The notes under the pieces: model-generated
Told to the model about the DNA's origin: nothing
Databases searched by the model: none
What the model saw: the letters and a program-made list of their open reading frames with translations, nothing else
Made by a program: the position numbers and the translations under genes
Source: an uncultured Verrucomicrobia subdivision 3 bacterium
Lineage (GTDB): Bacteria > Verrucomicrobiota > Verrucomicrobiia > Limisphaerales > UBA11358
DNA: 32,074 bases
Assembly: GCA_903917705.1 (NCBI GenBank)
Contig: CAIXBQ010000163.1
Coordinates: 1 to 32,074 of the forward strand
Direction of reading: 5' to 3'
In this document: positions 18,001 to 25,683 of the stretch, in pieces
Numbering within the stretch: position 1 is the first letter of the stretch
Layout: the number at the start of each line of letters is the position of its first letter

Positions 18001-21000
18001 ACATTGTAGCCGTTGGGATTAAAATACAAACCACCAGCATTCACATTTGCCGTCAAGGCCGTAATGAACGGCAAGAAAAGCGGAGATATACCATTGTCGC
18101 TCGCACTCGCCTTCAGCGTGCCGCCGTTGAAATTGATGGTGTTGGTATGGGCGCCGGAGCCGAGCGCGCTGGCGATAAAGTTGCCCGCAGCCAGGGTGCC
18201 GCCATTCAGGTTGACAGAGAAGCTGCCCGCCTGGCTGCCGCCAGCATTCATGATATCAAATGTCCCGGAAACATTGAGCGTTCCAGAGTTGGTTACCGTA
18301 ACTGAGGAACCATTAGCCGCACGGGAGCTGCCCGGATTGCCAAAGCTCAAAGATGCCGCACTCAAGACCGCGTTGTTTTGCACGGTCAGCGTGGTCCTAT
18401 ACGGGTAACCGTTACCGCCACCGCTACCTCCCAGCGGCTCGGAAGCGAGATACACCCCGCCGCTGGTCGTGACGGCGGCCGAATCCACCAAGTTCAGAGC
18501 CGTGACACCCAGCGAGGCGTCAAGGTAGATGTTGTTGGCGCCGGCATTCATGCTCACGCTGCCATTGCCGTCCAGCACCAGCGTGCCGTTGTAGCTGAGC
18601 GTCTGGCCCGTGTAACTTGCCCCGCCGCCGGTGGCGGAGCCAATCGTTTGCGTTCCGGTCCCCGTTTTTGTCAGCGAGCCGCTGCCCGACAAGTTGCCGG
18701 TATAAATTGTGGAGCCATTGTTGTTGCCGACCGTCAGAGCCAAGGCCGCGCCCGCCGTATTGGCCAGAACTAGGTTCGTGGTGCCGGTTAAACCGCCCAA
18801 GGTCGCCGCTGTGATGTTGGTGAAGATCAGCGTGCCGCTGCTGTAGTTCAAGGTGCTGTCCTGCAACGCCAACGGATTGTCCAGGGCGAGCGTGGTGTTG
18901 GTGTAAATGGTGGTGGTGCCGCTGAAGGTGTTCGCGCCGCCCAAAATCACCAAACCGGGGGTGGTCACCAAACTATTGACCACCAGGCTGTTGGTGCTGG
19001 TGTTACCCGCCGAAGCGATGACGCCATCCAACTCGAAGGCCTGGCCATTGGCGGCATCAATGAAGGCCGTGCCGGGGGTGGCACCAGCAGCCGGACCAAC
19101 ACCGATGTTGTTGGTCATGTAAAAAGAGCCTGCGCCCAGCAGGTTGCCACCATTCAGAATTATGGAACCGGATCCTGCATTGGTGGACGTTGCAATGCTC
19201 AGCGTGCCGGCGTTGACGGCAATTCCGCCAGAGAGGGTATTGTTGCCACCAAGAGTTAGTTTGCCGCTCCCAATCTTGGTCAAACCGCCGCTGCCGCTGA
19301 TGGTGCCGTTGAGGGCAACATTGTTACCATTGTTGTCCACTGTGTTGATTACTGCGGAGGCAATGCCAATGTTGTTGCCCAGACTGACTGCTGCGGCCGC
19401 TTGCAATGTGCCGCTCGCCGTGACGCTCACATCACCGGCACCCAGCGCGCTGCTGCTGGCCACCTGCAATGTGCCACCACCGCTCAAAGTTGTGCCGACA
19501 GTTCCGGCGGCGGGACCATAGGTGTTCGCCCCGGAAAAGATGGTGGTGCCGGCACCGTTCAAGATCAGTGCTTTGGTGACACCGGGACTATTGGAAATGA
19601 TTCCCGAAATAGCCAAGGAGTTGCCGCCACCGACTGTGACGGCGGCGTTGTCGTTCAACGCTACCGAGGTTTGAATCGCGTTTGACGTGCCAGCGCTCAC
19701 GAAGAGCGACGCACCGAAACCGGAGTTATCCAGCTTCAGCGCATTGCCACTACTGGCAACCACAAAGGAATTGGGATTGGTAAACTGGATTCCGCCCACG
19801 GTTTCATTGGTATCCAAAGTCACCGTCCGGAACGCCGAACTGACGCCCAACGTGGCGTTGTCACCGGCGGCATGCGGCACATTCGGATTGCTGCTCCAGT
19901 TGGCGCCCGCCGACCAGTTGCCGTTGGCATTGTTCGTCCAAGTCGCCAGCGCCCCGCCGGAGCTGATAATCAAGTAAACATGACCGCCGTAGTTGGTGAT
20001 GGTAGATATGGATCCAGCCACGGCACCAGCACCGGTGTAAATGGGCGTGCTATTAAAGAAACCCGTGCTGCCGGCGGCGGTGTAATTCATCAGCGTGTTG
20101 GTGCCAAACGACAACGGCGAACCGGCAACATTGACCGTCACGGCATTGTTGTTCAGAGTGACCACACCGACCGTCAGCGGGCTGCCCGCCGTGAACAGTG
20201 CCGCCGCGCCAGCCTGCCAATTGACACTGCCGGAAATCGTGCCCGTGCCGCCCAAAGTTCCGTTGGTGGCCACCGTCACGCTGCTCGAGGCGAGGGTGCC
20301 GTTCACATTCAATGTCACCGCATTGGTGCCGTTGCCTACCATCGTAGTGTTTGTGTAATTGCCGCCGCCCAACAAAGTCAGACCGCCGCCGCCCGTCGAG
20401 TCCACCAGCGTGAACGCGCCGCTACCACCGTTGCCGATGGAGTTGGTATAGGTGATGGCATGAGAATTTACGTCAATGTTTGCATTACCAGCAAACGTGA
20501 CTAGCTGGGCAGTTCCGCCAGTGTTCTGGCTGATGTCCACCGCTGTGTTCAGCAACGTGTTGCTGTATTGCAGCGTGCCGTTGTTGAAGATTACCGGCCC
20601 CTGATTTGCCCCGCCCAACTGCCATTCGGAATTGATGTTCAAAGTGGCCCCGCCAAGGATGGTGACACCACCGAAGAAAGAGTTGCCGACGCCGTTCAAT
20701 TTCACTGTGCCGGAACCAAACACCGGCGTGGTGTTTGCCGTGTCCACCGTCTGGCCGTTAGCAATGGAACCGGTGCCAGGCAATAGACCCGCCACGCTGC
20801 CATTCGCCGCTGAAGCTGGAATACCAATCACCAGCGGGCCGGTGTTCGCACCGCTGCCAATCGTTCCGTTAACGGTCAGCGTATTTCCAGCCGTCGCCGC
20901 CAGACCGCCGCCGTTGCCCAGCAACGTGACCGGACGCTTGTTTGAACCGCTGCCGTTGTCGAGTGAAGTGTTCCCACTAGCGACGAGTGTGCCGCCATTT

Positions 21001-22700
21001 AGATTAAGCGTGGCCGCCGTCGCGGTCGCACCGATTTGGGTGTTGTTGTTGATTACCGTGCAACCACCATTAAGATACGGTGCTCCCGTGTTACCACTAT
21101 TACCCGCTGCCGCCGACCCGCTAAGATCAACCGTGCCTGCGCCGCCTTTGACATAACTTGTCGCTCGCGAAGTCGCAGACCAAAAATATATGGGAACGTT
21201 GATTAACAGTTTACCGGCAGTGTTGTTCTGATAGACATCAATGGCACAGTTGCCGGCAGCGGTGTTGGCACCGGCAATCCACTCGCCACCGCTGGCAAGG
21301 GTGGTGTTGTAGGGTCCGACGTTGGGCGTCACGAGAATGCCACCTATTAAAAGCAAGAATCCGCTTCCGCCCGCGCCCGTGGTCGCAGTGAACGCCCCGG
21401 GAACATTGAAGCGAAGCGTATCAACAAAGGCCGGCTTCGAATTGTTAAAAGTTGCGTTGCCAAGCAAATCGTAATTTGCGTCCGCATTTGCCACCGTTCC
21501 ACCACTTGCCACGGTGGTGTAAAAACTGCCCGTCTGCTGGCTGCCAGCGAGGATGCTGTGGGTGCCGGCGGGCGTTGTGACAGCAGATGCCCATTCGTAT
21601 AGACCCACAGTGGCAATGGCCACCCGGCTGCTCGGCCAAAGAAGATTATTTTGGAGTCCCAGCGTCGTGGTCGTGATTGTTCCAGTCGCGGCCAAATTAG
21701 TGACCGTGCCGCCCGAATAATTCGTATTGTAGGAGGGCCCGACAAACATCGTCTGCGACCCGAGTGTTTGCGGAAAGGCACCGAGATTCAGGGTCGGAAG
21801 CGGATCGGACATATTTCCGCCATTCGGCCCGACGGTGATCACGTTGAGACCCGGATTAACCGTCACGCCCGACCCGCTGGTGAAATTCTGCGTGCTCGCA
21901 TTGGCGGCATTGCCAATGATCTGGAGCGTGCCGCCGCCCATCGAAACCGGAGAGAAGGTGTTAAGCAAATCCGAAGTGGCACCGGCATTTGAAAAATCAA
22001 TCGCCAACGCGCCAGCGTTGACCGTGACGGTGCCAAAAGCACCGCCACCAGCACCACCGCCGAGGGTGGAGGCGTTCACCGTGCCATTGAAAGTCAGCGT
22101 GCCCGCACCTAACTTGGTCAAAGCAATGGTCGTCGTCGCCGGAAGTGACGACGCGCCGTTGAGTAGGCTGCCGCTGACCACCGTGTTGCCCGAGCCGCCC
22201 ATCACCAGCGTCTTGGTGCCAGCCGTGCCCGATCCAGCCGAAGGGCCGCCATAGATACTGCTGGCAAAGGTGAGGGTTTGGGCGCTATTGTTCAAATTGG
22301 TGTAGGACTGCGCTGTTGAATCGGTGCCCAGAACAAGCGCCGCGTTGAACAACTCGTTGTTGGCCACCGTAGAATTCAGGGTGATGCCGCCGGAATTGTT
22401 CAGCGTAAGCGTCTGGCTGCCCACCGCGCCGTTGCCAATGGTGTAGGCCGCCGCACTGCCGGTGTTGAACAGCAGATTCATGATGGTGACGCCCGAACCC
22501 AAATCAATAGTAGTATGGCCGCCGCCCGCGCCATTGAAAGTGGCGGTGTCGCCCGAACCGGGAACCGGCGTGGCGCTCCAGTTCGCGCCAGCCCAAGTGC
22601 TATCGGCGGCACCGATCCAACTGCCGCTGGCGGCGAAAAGATTTAATGCACCTGCCATAAGCAGCAAACAGGTAATTTGTATAATTTTGGGTTTTTTCAT
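15018..22700 (-). CDS. Giant secreted PATR-repeat protein (2560 aa)
   Basis: The signal peptide is MKKPKIIQITCLLLMAGALNLFA, and the start is an ATG without an obvious Shine-Dalgarno. Most of the protein is a Gly/Asn/Thr-rich parallel beta-helix built from autotransporter-associated (PATR) repeats, for example LTKLGAGTLTLSGANTYTG near residue 2390 and LTKIGSGKLTLGGNN. Three GSW/GNW...NW...P...D modules occur near residues 25, 917 and 1873. A PKD/Ig-like domain (VTATPNPVAHGQSVTFSV) sits at about 1770-1863. The last ~75 residues form the C-terminal domain ending NVFFRLVYP. No catalytic motif and no C-terminal outer-membrane barrel are visible. Probable roles are surface adhesion, glycan binding or scaffolding. 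It is divergent from the AraC gene across a 326-bp control region. Confidence 0.85.
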   Translation of the reverse strand: MKKPKIIQITCLLLMAGALNLFAASGSWIGAADSTWAGANWSATPVPGSGDTATFNGAGGGHTTIDLGSGVTIMNLLFNTGSAAAYTIGNGAVGSQTLTLNNSGGITLNSTVANNELFNAALVLGTDSTAQSYTNLNNSAQTLTFASSIYGGPSAGSGTAGTKTLVMGGSGNTVVSGSLLNGASSLPATTTIALTKLGAGTLTFNGTVNASTLGGGAGGGAFGTVTVNAGALAIDFSNAGATSDLLNTFSPVSMGGGTLQIIGNAANASTQNFTSGSGVTVNPGLNVITVGPNGGNMSDPLPTLNLGAFPQTLGSQTMFVGPSYNTNYSGGTVTNLAATGTITTTTLGLQNNLLWPSSRVAIATVGLYEWASAVTTPAGTHSILAGSQQTGSFYTTVASGGTVANADANYDLLGNATFNNSKPAFVDTLRFNVPGAFTATTGAGGSGFLLLIGGILVTPNVGPYNTTLASGGEWIAGANTAAGNCAIDVYQNNTAGKLLINVPIYFWSATSRATSYVKGGAGTVDLSGSAAAGNSGNTGAPYLNGGCTVINNNTQIGATATAATLNLNGGTLVASGNTSLDNGSGSNKRPVTLLGNGGGLAATAGNTLTVNGTIGSGANTGPLVIGIPASAANGSVAGLLPGTGSIANGQTVDTANTTPVFGSGTVKLNGVGNSFFGGVTILGGATLNINSEWQLGGANQGPVIFNNGTLQYSNTLLNTAVDISQNTGGTAQLVTFAGNANIDVNSHAITYTNSIGNGGSGAFTLVDSTGGGGLTLLGGGNYTNTTMVGNGTNAVTLNVNGTLASSSVTVATNGTLGGTGTISGSVNWQAGAAALFTAGSPLTVGVVTLNNNAVTVNVAGSPLSFGTNTLMNYTAAGSTGFFNSTPIYTGAGAVAGSISTITNYGGHVYLIISSGGALATWTNNANGNWSAGANWSSNPNVPHAAGDNATLGVSSAFRTVTLDTNETVGGIQFTNPNSFVVASSGNALKLDNSGFGASLFVSAGTSNAIQTSVALNDNAAVTVGGGNSLAISGIISNSPGVTKALILNGAGTTIFSGANTYGPAAGTVGTTLSGGGTLQVASSSALGAGDVSVTASGTLQAAAAVSLGNNIGIASAVINTVDNNGNNVALNGTISGSGGLTKIGSGKLTLGGNNTLSGGIAVNAGTLSIATSTNAGSGSIILNGGNLLGAGSFYMTNNIGVGPAAGATPGTAFIDAANGQAFELDGVIASAGNTSTNSLVVNSLVTTPGLVILGGANTFSGTTTIYTNTTLALDNPLALQDSTLNYSSGTLIFTNITAATLGGLTGTTNLVLANTAGAALALTVGNNNGSTIYTGNLSGSGSLTKTGTGTQTIGSATGGGASYTGQTLSYNGTLVLDGNGSVSMNAGANNIYLDASLGVTALNLVDSAAVTTSGGVYLASEPLGGSGGGNGYPYRTTLTVQNNAVLSAASLSFGNPGSSRAANGSSVTVTNSGTLNVSGTFDIMNAGGSQAGSFSVNLNGGTLAAGNFIASALGSGAHTNTINFNGGTLKASASDNGISPLFLPFITALTANVNAGGLYFNPNGYNVTIGQALVHGGGTPDGGLTVSGAGMLNLTGANTYSGITTVSNGVLSVNNTTGSGTGTNVVNVLTSGYLGGSGTIRGNVTVNSGGHTLPGGTNGNVVGVITTVSNLTYSAGGEADFNLSNTYYTGNDQVVVNGALAGNGVHIGINLTDSISTNLDTTGDYVLFQINGTYTSGFNSTPVWVGATPTNASKYSIIYYNNNVVLRYSPIIVTSVTATPNPVAHGQSVTFSVNATAGSYTIDPNTGIYVDASPLGGPSPLYLVQSNGTSIYTNSIIVASSTATGNQSLNLTVTDNNGDNSSSAIALTVTGSPEVWNGLGGDNNWSTVANWVSGTSPGPSDFVTFAGTTQLTPNMENNYSVSSLTFSNNAGSFNIGTPGYNLTIIASGVVNNSTNAQTLNVPVYLTTAAQTLNAAAGDLTLVQTLDNGGNLLTVTDGGHNTMLAGAISGNGGLTMAGSGTLTLGGADSYNGNTTINGGGGTITVNSSGGISTSTGKVIVGNAAGNSIMNIAGGTVNANQAANPAFAIGNVTNSSGFLFMTNGYLECGAGEFHIGQAAGAYGAFDLSGGTVTIGDVNAADAFFVVGGAFGNSASKGVFNMSGGTFNDNAQWLGIAGITNSIGVANLSGGTVNDNKGIHVGDRGTAILNVSGSAVVNLSGGPLQFGLAGNVTVGTANLLGGTVTANSIGVAGTSSSRLNFNGGTLAASAAGAFIPAVLTAATVYSGGAVIDDSGNAITIAQPLLAPTSNGVSTIPVSSGGAGYLNTPVVTITGGGGVGATAVANISGGAVTSITITSRGTGYTSAPTVTLFGGGFSSAATLGTATIAANVSGGLTKLGAGTLTLSGANTYTGNTTINGGTLEIVQATIATNSTVIVTNGAVLQLGFAVTNVVAGFVTNGVSAGPGVYNSTTSLPYITGTGSLQVVVPVTVNTTPTNITAVVTGSTLSLTWPGDHLGWTLQTNSVDLANTNDWFPYPGSASVTNVNITINPAQTNVFFRLVYP

Positions 22701-22934
22701 GTTAATTTTGGTTGGATTTGTGAATCTTTTAAAAAAGTAGCCGGGTCAAGCGGTCAGGGGATGACCGAGAGAACCGGTGAATTTAGAATGAGTAAAATTG
22801 AGATCATGAAGAACTACAAATTGCATCGTTACCGAAACGCAATTCGTAAACCTGAAATTAAACAGCAATTCATTTGTCATAAAGTGATGGCATGTGCAGA
22901 CGTGTTGGTTATGGTAAAAACTATTGCCCACAAC

Positions 22935-22955
22935 TCGACTTTTTACTAGAGTCGA
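22935..22955. promoter_or_regulatory. Palindrome TCGACT-N9-AGTCGA
   Basis: Six-base perfect arms (22935-22940 and 22950-22955) flank TTTTACTAG, immediately upstream of the 17-nt site shared with the catabolic operon. It is a plausible regulator site or part of a composite operator. Confidence 0.45.
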
Positions 22956-22957
22956 AA

Positions 22958-22974
22958 CCAACTCTTTTGAGTAA
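22958..22974 (+). promoter_or_regulatory. Candidate operator, copy 1
   Basis: CCAACTCTTTTGAGTAA contains an inner dyad (ACTC-TTTT-GAGT). It recurs with one mismatch, in opposite orientation, at 23906-23922 in front of the Gfo/Idh/MocA gene. The AraC-type regulator encoded between them is the obvious candidate ligand (inference). Confidence 0.5.
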
Positions 22975-23026
22975 AAAATACGCGCGAAGATTTTCACGGG
23001 AGCAAGTGTAGCCTGTTATTAGCGCA

Positions 23027-23887
23027 ATGTTTGCTTGCAGAAAACTATCCGCTTCGCCATTTTTATTTGAGCAAACTATCCACCCAATGCCATCTGACGT
23101 TTTAACGCTTTTTCAGTTGCCGCTGGCACCACGGATTGATGTCTTGTGCTGCCATTATGCCCTGCTGAAAACCTGGGATTACCCAGATCTGGCCGCGCCC
23201 TACTGGCGCTGGTATTGGGTGGATCGCCCCGGTGCCTCCATCAACCTGGGCAAAAAACATTTCGACTTGGTGCCCGATCAGGTGGTTCTGATTCCGCCCA
23301 ACACGCATTTTTCCGCCCACAACGAGCAGATGATCGGATTCTTATACATCCATTTTTTCGTTGAAGCCACTTACGAACAGGCTGCGGCTGATTTAATCAT
23401 TCTGCCGCTCGCCGCCGAGCAAAGCCGCTTCATCCGAAATTTCCTGGCGCAGTTCCAGGCGCTGGAGCGGGAGGACGTATCGCCGTTGTTGTCATTGCCG
23501 CTGGCGTTGGTGAGTCTGGCCTTGAGCCTTACTGAACGAAATCACTGGACCAGTTCCCATAAGGATGCGCGGGTCATAGGTGCCATCCAGCACATCGAGT
23601 CAAACTATCCGGCGGCCGTGCCGAACAGCACCCTGGCCCGGCGGGCGGGCATGAACATGAACGCCTTCATCCGCATGTTCAAGCGCGTGACCAGCCAGAC
23701 GCCCCGCCAGTATCTTCAGAATTTGCGCCTGAAAGAAGCTTCCTCACTACTGCATCACAGCCAATTGAGCATTGAAGCCGTTGCCGAAAAGACCGGGTTC
23801 AACGACCGGCAGCATCTCAACCTGATGTTCCGAAAAAGTTTCCGCATCACGCCGGCGCAGTTTCGGAAAAACTTCCTCAAGCTCTGA
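23027..23887 (+). CDS. AraC-family transcriptional regulator
   Basis: The protein is 286 aa from ATG 23027. An alternative ATG at 23087 (MPSDVLTLFQ) gives 266 aa and may be the real start, because neither has a good ribosome binding site. Residues about 45-130 look like a cupin-type ligand-binding domain (YWRWYWVDRPGASI, VLIPPNTHFSAHN). The C-terminal ~100 residues contain the double helix-turn-helix of AraC/XylS regulators: STLARRAGMNMNAFIRMFKR, TPRQYLQNLRLKEASSLL, and SIEAVAEKTGFNDRQHLNLMFRKSF. It probably senses L-fucose or a pathway intermediate and activates the divergent and/or downstream genes. That inference rests only on position. Confidence 0.88.
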   Translation: MFACRKLSASPFLFEQTIHPMPSDVLTLFQLPLAPRIDVLCCHYALLKTWDYPDLAAPYWRWYWVDRPGASINLGKKHFDLVPDQVVLIPPNTHFSAHNEQMIGFLYIHFFVEATYEQAAADLIILPLAAEQSRFIRNFLAQFQALEREDVSPLLSLPLALVSLALSLTERNHWTSSHKDARVIGAIQHIESNYPAAVPNSTLARRAGMNMNAFIRMFKRVTSQTPRQYLQNLRLKEASSLLHHSQLSIEAVAEKTGFNDRQHLNLMFRKSFRITPAQFRKNFLKL

Positions 23888-24077
23888 CCTGTCCGGGCGT
23901 GTTTCTTACTCACAAGAGTTGGCTTCTCACCTTGAAACTTTTGAATTTAACGGTGAAAGTTATTTTAGCCACATTACCAACTTTGTGAAAAATTTAATTT
24001 CCAACGAATCCGGCGTAGCTCAAGTTTTTCCCAGCGTTCCGTTTTCTAATCGCACCCTGGCTTCCCGGCCGCAGAAC
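23888..24077. promoter_or_regulatory. Control region between araC-type gene and catabolic operon
   Basis: This 190-bp A/T-rich stretch holds the second copy of the 17-nt site and two TGAAA(C/G)TT elements (about 23933 and 23952). A related CCAACTTTGTGAAAAA sequence lies near 23979. An open frame from TTG 23919 runs through it into the Gfo/Idh/MocA gene, but it reads through the candidate operator and is unlikely to be translated. Confidence 0.5.
23906..23922 (-). promoter_or_regulatory. Candidate operator, copy 2
   Basis: On the minus strand this reads CCAACTCTTGTGAGTAA, identical to 22958-22974 at 16 of 17 positions. The two copies face each other across the AraC-type gene. Confidence 0.5.
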
Positions 24078-25151
24078 ATGAATCTTGATCCCACGCAACT
24101 CCATCAGTCGTGGCCGCGTCCGTCAAGCCTCCGGCCCATAGTCATCATCGGCGGGGGCGATATCGTGCGGGATGCGCACCTGCCGGCGTATCGCAAAGCA
24201 GGTTTGCCAGTGGCAGGCGTTTTCGACTTGCGGCGGGATGTAGCCGAGGCACGCGCGAAAGAATTTAACCTGCCGCGCGTGTTCAATTCGGTCGCCGAGG
24301 CCATTGCAGTGCCTAACGCCATCTTTGACCTCGGCGTTCCGCCCAAGTCGCAGGAAGCCGCGCTCGAAAAACTTCCCGACGGCGCGGCGGTGCTCTCGCA
24401 AAAGCCGATGGGTAATTCGCTGGAAATGGCCAAACGCATCGTGGCGATCTGCGAACGGAAACAATTGCGTGCCGCCGTAAATTTTCAATTTCGTTTCTGT
24501 CCGTCCATCCTCGCGATTCACGATCTGGTCAAGCGCGGCGAACTCGGCGACGTTGTTGAAATCGAAATCCGGCTGAACATCGCGACACCGTGGAAAACAT
24601 TTCCCTTTCTATATTCCGAGTCGCGCGTGGAAATTCAAATTCACACAGTGCATTATCTCGACACAATCCGGATGTTGCTCGGCGAGCCGTCACGCGTGTT
24701 TGCCCGCACGGTAAAGCACCCGCATTTTCCAAAACTCGCTAGCACGCGTTCGAGCATCATTCTCGATTATGGCGACATGATCCGCTGCTGTCTTTCGATT
24801 AACCATTGCCATCCGTTCGGCCCGCGCCATGAGGCCGCGACCTTTCGGGTCGAAGGCACGGAGGGTTGCGCCATAGCGACGATGGGCGCGTCAATGGATT
24901 ATCCGCGCGGCCAGCCAGATCGTCTGGAAGTTTTTACGCGTTCGCAAAAAGAATGGGTTGAAGTGCCGCTCAGTGGCCGCTGGTTTCCTGATGCGTTCAT
25001 CGGCACGATGTCGAATCTGCAACGCTTCGTCGCCGGCGAAGATGCCTCATTGGTTTCGCCCGTGGCCGACGCGCTACAAACCATGAAACTGGTCGAGTCA
25101 TGCTACGTTTCTGACGCGCGCGGTGGCATCAATCTTGACTCAATAAAGTGA
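24078..25151 (+). CDS. Gfo/Idh/MocA-family sugar oxidoreductase
   Basis: The protein is 357 aa from ATG 24078. The N-terminal Rossmann fold has IIGGGDIVRDAHLPAY and a family catalytic Lys109 in SQKPMG, where the usual EKP is QKP. The C-terminal alpha/beta domain carries EIQIHTVHYLDTIRMLLG, with the His typical of the substrate site. Members oxidise or reduce sugars and polyols with NAD(P). Here it heads the catabolic operon and could oxidise a fucose-related sugar or a second substrate released by the secreted enzymes. The next gene overlaps its stop (GTGA), so they are probably co-translated. The start was chosen over an upstream TTG because the extra 53 residues are not family-like. Confidence 0.85.
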   Translation: MNLDPTQLHQSWPRPSSLRPIVIIGGGDIVRDAHLPAYRKAGLPVAGVFDLRRDVAEARAKEFNLPRVFNSVAEAIAVPNAIFDLGVPPKSQEAALEKLPDGAAVLSQKPMGNSLEMAKRIVAICERKQLRAAVNFQFRFCPSILAIHDLVKRGELGDVVEIEIRLNIATPWKTFPFLYSESRVEIQIHTVHYLDTIRMLLGEPSRVFARTVKHPHFPKLASTRSSIILDYGDMIRCCLSINHCHPFGPRHEAATFRVEGTEGCAIATMGASMDYPRGQPDRLEVFTRSQKEWVEVPLSGRWFPDAFIGTMSNLQRFVAGEDASLVSPVADALQTMKLVESCYVSDARGGINLDSIK

Positions 25152-25357
25152 ATGCTGACGAAAAAATAAAATGCCACGACGCTTACGACGACCGTCTGGA
25201 AAAATCTTATTCCGGCGCGGTGATCATCCCGCAGGAAATCATCACCGACGTGACCGACCGCGTGGAGGAGGTGCTGCGCACGGAAAACAAGGTCCGCACG
25301 GCGATTCTCAAAGGCGTTGATCCGGTTGATGCCTATCTGCAATACCGTAAGTTTTAA
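25148..25357 (+). pseudogene. C-terminal fragment of an RraA-like aldolase
   Basis: The 69-aa ORF starts at a GTG overlapping the previous stop codon. From residue 23 it reads SGAVIIPQEIITDVTDRVEE, then LRTENKVRTAILKGVDP, and ends YLQYRKF. This is the ending of RraA-like (HMG/CHA-type) aldolases, which close with a G-V-V-I-P strand, a long charged helix and a K-Y-G-x tail. The full-length paralogue at 27801 ends in the same way. The first ~150 residues of the fold, including the metal and substrate motifs, are absent. It is most simply a remnant left by an internal deletion that kept the frame. It could also be a retained small protein. No activity is expected. Confidence 0.65.
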
Positions 25358-25362
25358 AAATC

Positions 25363-25683
25363 ATGCACGATCCAAAACTGTTGCTCCTCGACCCGGCCGA
25401 TAACGTGCTCGTCGCGATTCAAACGCTGGAGGCCGGCGACACGTTGACCGTGGCCGGCCAGCGCGTGAACGTGCCAGCTCGCCTCACACTTGGCCACAAA
25501 CTCGCCGCGCGCGCCATCCGCGCCGGTGAAAAAATCCTGAAATATCGCGTGCCCATCGGCTCGGCCACGCAGGACATCGCCGCCGGCGAACACGTTCACC
25601 TGCACAACATGAAGAGCGATTACATCCAGACTTTCACGCTCGAAAGCGGCCAAACTTTTTCCACGAAACATGATCATCACTGA
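25363..25683 (+). CDS. UxaA-type dehydratase, small (SAF domain) subunit
   Basis: The 106-aa protein matches the N-terminal SAF domain of altronate/galactarate dehydratases: DNVLVAIQTLEAGD, VNVPARLTLGHKLAARAI, ILKYRVPIGSATQDIAAGEHVHLHNM. In many bacteria this is fused to the catalytic C-terminal domain. Here it is a separate gene whose end overlaps the next gene by 14 nt. The pair should form one sugar-acid dehydratase in the cytoplasm. Given the neighbours, the likely substrate is L-fuconate rather than D-altronate, giving 2-keto-3-deoxy-L-fuconate (inference). Confidence 0.88.
   Translation: MHDPKLLLLDPADNVLVAIQTLEAGDTLTVAGQRVNVPARLTLGHKLAARAIRAGEKILKYRVPIGSATQDIAAGEHVHLHNMKSDYIQTFTLESGQTFSTKHDHH

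Larger units (their letters stand above)
22701..23026. promoter_or_regulatory. Divergent A/T-rich control region
   Basis: This 326-bp spacer separates the minus-strand polysaccharide genes from the plus-strand AraC regulator. It is markedly A/T-rich compared with its surroundings. It contains an imperfect-loop palindrome (TCGACT...AGTCGA, 22935-22955) directly followed by the 17-nt candidate operator. No confident -35/-10 pair could be placed by eye. Confidence 0.6.

Noticed and set aside
15018..22700. Possible CRISPR or tandem DNA repeat in the giant gene
   Set aside because: The repetition is at protein level (PATR units) with variable spacing and codons. There are no identical direct repeats with unique spacers.
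7414..22700. Type V autotransporter identity of the two PATR proteins
   Set aside because: Neither has a C-terminal beta-barrel. The shared terminal domain is short and ends in an FYR/FFR tail.
23919..24077. N-terminal extension of the Gfo/Idh/MocA gene from TTG 23919
   Set aside because: The added residues are not family-like, and the frame runs through the second candidate operator. ATG 24078 gives a normal-length protein.
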